Origin: Actinospica robiniae DSM 44927
GTDB taxonomy: Bacteria; Actinomycetota; Actinomycetes; Streptomycetales; Catenulisporaceae
Length of the DNA: 64,000 nucleotides
Assembly (NCBI RefSeq): GCF_000504285.1
Contig: NZ_KI632511.1
Span: 6,988,154 to 7,052,153 of the forward strand
Direction of reading: 5' to 3'
Below are positions 61,947 through 64,000 of this stretch, piece after piece (the first letter of the stretch is position 1; every line of letters starts with the position of its first letter). The notes beneath the pieces are model-generated. The model did no database searches, was not told the DNA's origin, and saw only the letters and a list, made by a program, of their open reading frames with translations. A program made the translations under genes and the position numbers.

Positions 61947-63338
61947 GTGACTCGAATCGTGATCATCGGCGGCGGACCCGGCGGCTATGAGGCGGCGCTG
62001 GTGGCCGCCCGACTCGGCGCCCAGGTGACGGTGGTGGACCGGGACGGCGTCGGCGGCGCCGCGGTGCTCACCGACTGCGTTCCGTCCAAGACGCTGATCG
62101 CGACCGCCGACGTGATGACCACCATCCAGGACGCCCCCGCGCTCGGCGTCGACGGCGGCACCGTCACCACGGTGGACCTGGCCCGGGTCAACGAGCGGGT
62201 GCTCGCGCTGGCCGCCAAGCAGTCCGAGGACATCACCGAGGACCTGGTCAAGGCCGGGGTGGAGATCGTGCGCGGCTTCGCCAAGCTGGCCGCGGACGGC
62301 GGCGGCACCGTCGCGGTCGAGGTGGCCGCCCCGGACGGCGAGGACCTCCTGCTCGAGGCCGACGCGGTGCTGCTGGCCACCGGCGCCCGCCCGCGCGAGA
62401 TGGCCTCGGCCCAGCCCGACGGCGAGCGCATCCTGACCTGGACTCAGCTCTACCGGCTCGAGGAGCTTCCGGCCGAGCTGATCGTGGTGGGCTCGGGCGT
62501 CACCGGCGCCGAGTTCGCCGGCGCCTACCAGGCCCTCGGCTCCCAGGTCACCCTGGTCTCCTCGCGCGACCGGGTGCTGCCCGGCGAGGACGAGGACGCC
62601 GCGCGGGTGCTCGAAGAGGTCTTCCAGCGCCGCGGCATGCGCGTGCTCGGCCGCTCCCGCGCCGCCTCGGCCGTGCGCGAGGGCGACCGCGTCGTGGTCA
62701 CCCTCGAGGACGGGCGCACCGTCACCGGCACGCACGTGCTGATGGCCGTCGGCTCGCTGCCGAACACCGAGGGCCTCGGCCTGGCCGAAGCCGGGGTGCA
62801 GACCACGCCGTCCGGCCACATCGTGGTCGACCGCGTCTCGCGCACCACCGCCTCGAACGTCTACGCCGCCGGAGACTGCACCGGCCTGCTCGCGCTCGCC
62901 TCGGTCGCGGCGATGCAGGGCCGGATCGCGGTCTACCACGCGCTCGGCGAGGCGGTCTGGCCGATCAACCTCAAGCGGGTGTCCGCGAACATCTTCACCT
63001 CGCCGGAGATCGCCACCGTCGGGCGCACCACCTTCAACGCGGAGAGCGGGGACCCGCGCTTCGACGTGGTGAAGCTGCCGCTGGCCACGAACCCGCGGGC
63101 CAAGATGCTCGGTTTCATGGACGGCTTCGTCAAGCTCTACGCCCGCCCCGGCTCCGGCACCGTGCTCGGCGGTGTGATAGTCGCTCCGCGTGCCAGCGAG
63201 CTGATCCACTCCGTCTCGATGGCGGTGGACCTGCACCTGACGGTGGACCAGGTCGCCTCGGTGTTCACGGTCTACCCGTCGCTGTCCGGCTCCATCGCCG
63301 AGGCCGCGCGCCGGCTGCACAGCGACCACGAGGACTGA
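61947..63338 (+). CDS. NAD(P)H-quinone dehydrogenase (LpdA-like flavoprotein)
   Basis: 463 residues. Family of lipoamide dehydrogenase: FAD GGGPGGYEAA, NAD VVGSGVTGAEFA, ASNVYAAGDCTG, C-terminal dimer domain. But the redox disulfide is absent: the GGTCLNxGCIPSK motif reads GGAAVLTDCVPSK with one Cys, and the usual active-site HxHPT end is missing (VYPSLSGS). This matches mycobacterial LpdA-type quinone reductases. The GTG is 3 bases after a CAATAG -10-like element spaced for a leaderless transcript. Role in redox balance inferred from family. Confidence 0.92.
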   Translation: MTRIVIIGGGPGGYEAALVAARLGAQVTVVDRDGVGGAAVLTDCVPSKTLIATADVMTTIQDAPALGVDGGTVTTVDLARVNERVLALAAKQSEDITEDLVKAGVEIVRGFAKLAADGGGTVAVEVAAPDGEDLLLEADAVLLATGARPREMASAQPDGERILTWTQLYRLEELPAELIVVGSGVTGAEFAGAYQALGSQVTLVSSRDRVLPGEDEDAARVLEEVFQRRGMRVLGRSRAASAVREGDRVVVTLEDGRTVTGTHVLMAVGSLPNTEGLGLAEAGVQTTPSGHIVVDRVSRTTASNVYAAGDCTGLLALASVAAMQGRIAVYHALGEAVWPINLKRVSANIFTSPEIATVGRTTFNAESGDPRFDVVKLPLATNPRAKMLGFMDGFVKLYARPGSGTVLGGVIVAPRASELIHSVSMAVDLHLTVDQVASVFTVYPSLSGSIAEAARRLHSDHED

Positions 63339-63363
63339 GGGCCGTCCCCGATGGGAACGGCCC
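63339..63363. terminator. Hairpin terminator between convergent genes
   Basis: GGGCCGT pairs with ACGGCCC, then one mismatch and three more pairs, loop GAT. Directly follows the quinone dehydrogenase stop. Confidence 0.65.
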
Positions 63364-63389
63364 CCGCTCGCGCAGCTCGCTGAGTTTCC

Positions 63390-64000
63390 TCAGTCTTTGA
63401 TCTCGCAGAGTGTGGCGCCTGCGGTGACGGTGGCGCCGACTTCGGCGGTCAGGCCGACGATGGTGCCTGTTTTGTGGGCGTTGAGGGGTTGTTCCATCTT
63501 CATGGCCTCGAGGACGACGATCAGTTCGCCGGCTTCGACTTGTCGGCCTTCTTCGACGGCGACTTTCACGATGGTGCCCTGCATGGGGGAGGTCAGGGCG
63601 TCGCCGGTGGCGGCGGTTTTCTTCGCGCCGGTGCCGGCGCGTTTGGCGGCTTTCTTCGCGCCGGTGGCGGTCGGGGTGCCGGCGTTTAGGCCGAGGCCTG
63701 CGGGCAGGACGACCTCGATGCGTTTGCCGCCGACCTCCACGGTGACCGTCTCGCGTCCGGTCTCCTCAGCGGGCTCGCCCAGGGGGCCTGGGTAGGGGGG
63801 GATGGTGTTGTCGAACTCGGTTTCGATCCAGCGGGTGTGGACGGTGAAGGGCTGGGCGGGGTCGGTGGGGGCGAAGGCGGGGTCGTGCACGACGGCGCGG
63901 TGGAAGGTGAGGGCGGTGGCCATGCCCTCGAGTTCGAATTCGGCCAGGGCGCGGCGGGAGCGTTCGAGTGCTTCGGTGCGGGTGCGGCCGGTGATGATGA
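63390..64000 (-). CDS. Acyl-CoA (acetyl/propionyl-CoA) carboxylase alpha subunit, C-terminal part
   Basis: Frame open to the right window edge; the last 203 codons are visible, the ATG at 63923 being internal. The start of the segment ([24 protein letters not shown], seen in two stretches) is the end of a biotin carboxylase C-terminal domain. The rest is an Ala/Lys-rich linker ([16 protein letters not shown]) and the biotinyl carrier domain with [20 protein letters not shown] and biotinyl Lys in [13 protein letters not shown]. Supplies carboxylated biotin for malonyl- or methylmalonyl-CoA synthesis with a beta subunit outside the window. Codons prefer C endings more than the neighbours. Confidence 0.95.
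   Translation of the reverse strand, partial: IITGRTRTEALERSRRALAEFELEGMATALTFHRAVVHDPAFAPTDPAQPFTVHTRWIETEFDNTIPPYPGPLGEPAEETGRETVTVEVGGKRIEVVLPAGLGLNAGTPTATGAKKAAKRAGTGAKKTAATGDALTSPMQGTIVKVAVEEGRQVEAGELIVVLEAMKMEQPLNAHKTGTIVGLTAEVGATVTAGATLCEIKD

Overview
The window is chromosomal DNA of a very GC-rich actinobacterium. Evidence: third codon positions are almost all G/C, GTG starts are frequent, and gene order follows the Streptomyces core in several blocks (purN-purH; folD/DUF3017/icd/mdh; trpS-2H phosphoesterase-YihY; sdhCDAB; nucleoside ABC-cdd-deoA/add; afsQ-sigQ; deoC-PH protein-pgm-PNP; quinone dehydrogenase-acyl-CoA carboxylase). The spacing and the extra genes suggest a relative of Streptomyces rather than Streptomyces itself; an acidophilic lineage such as Catenulisporales is a guess. 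No rRNA, tRNA, CRISPR array, prophage or complete insertion sequence was seen.

Layout. 1-8 kb: PerM-like protein (cut by the window edge), small membrane proteins, and one-carbon/purine genes purN, purH, folD. 8-13.7 kb: a secreted protein, glgB and small proteins (one Cys-rich, LapA, DUF3017). 13.8-17.3 kb: divergent icd and mdh sharing a promoter region with an 18-bp palindrome like the TamR operator. 17.4-22.5 kb: septum-formation protein, a CNNM/CorC transporter behind a proline-rich mini-ORF, trpS, 2H phosphoesterase, YihY. 22.5-25.7 kb: two convergent LPPTG surface proteins, an alpha/beta hydrolase and a small membrane protein. 25.8-26.7 kb: an unusual non-coding element with 192-bp inverted arms. 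26.7-36 kb: an orphan TTA-containing gene, the sdhCDAB operon, an acyl-CoA mutase subunit, a secreted serine protease, a tiny 8-cysteine protein and an M20 peptidase. 36.5-48.7 kb: nucleoside-uptake lipoprotein and ABC transporter, cdd, deoA, a SWIM protein, a CBM2-kelch secreted protein and add. 48.8-52.6 kb: AfsQ1/AfsQ2-like two-component system with lipoprotein and divergent sigma factor. 52.7-61.8 kb: membrane proteins, a truncated and a complete aldehyde dehydrogenase, deoC, phospho-sugar mutase, purine nucleoside phosphorylase, MFS transporter. 61.9-64 kb: NAD(P)H-quinone dehydrogenase and the biotinylated end of an acyl-CoA carboxylase, cut by the window edge.

How it fits together. The most coherent theme is nucleoside scavenging: a BMP lipoprotein plus ABC transporter import nucleosides; cdd and add deaminate them; deoA and the purine phosphorylase release (deoxy)ribose-1-phosphate; a mutase isomerises the sugar phosphate; deoC splits deoxyribose-5-phosphate to glyceraldehyde-3-phosphate and acetaldehyde; the adjacent aldehyde dehydrogenase can remove the acetaldehyde. 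icd, mdh and sdhCDAB supply the TCA cycle.

Most worth following up: the 0.9-kb inverted-repeat element (25808-26699); two mini-ORFs sharing an identical 19-nt start that sit stop-to-start between operon genes (4728, 39341); a proline-rich mini-ORF overlapping the CNNM start (18424); and an 8-cysteine 50-residue ORF (34294-34446).
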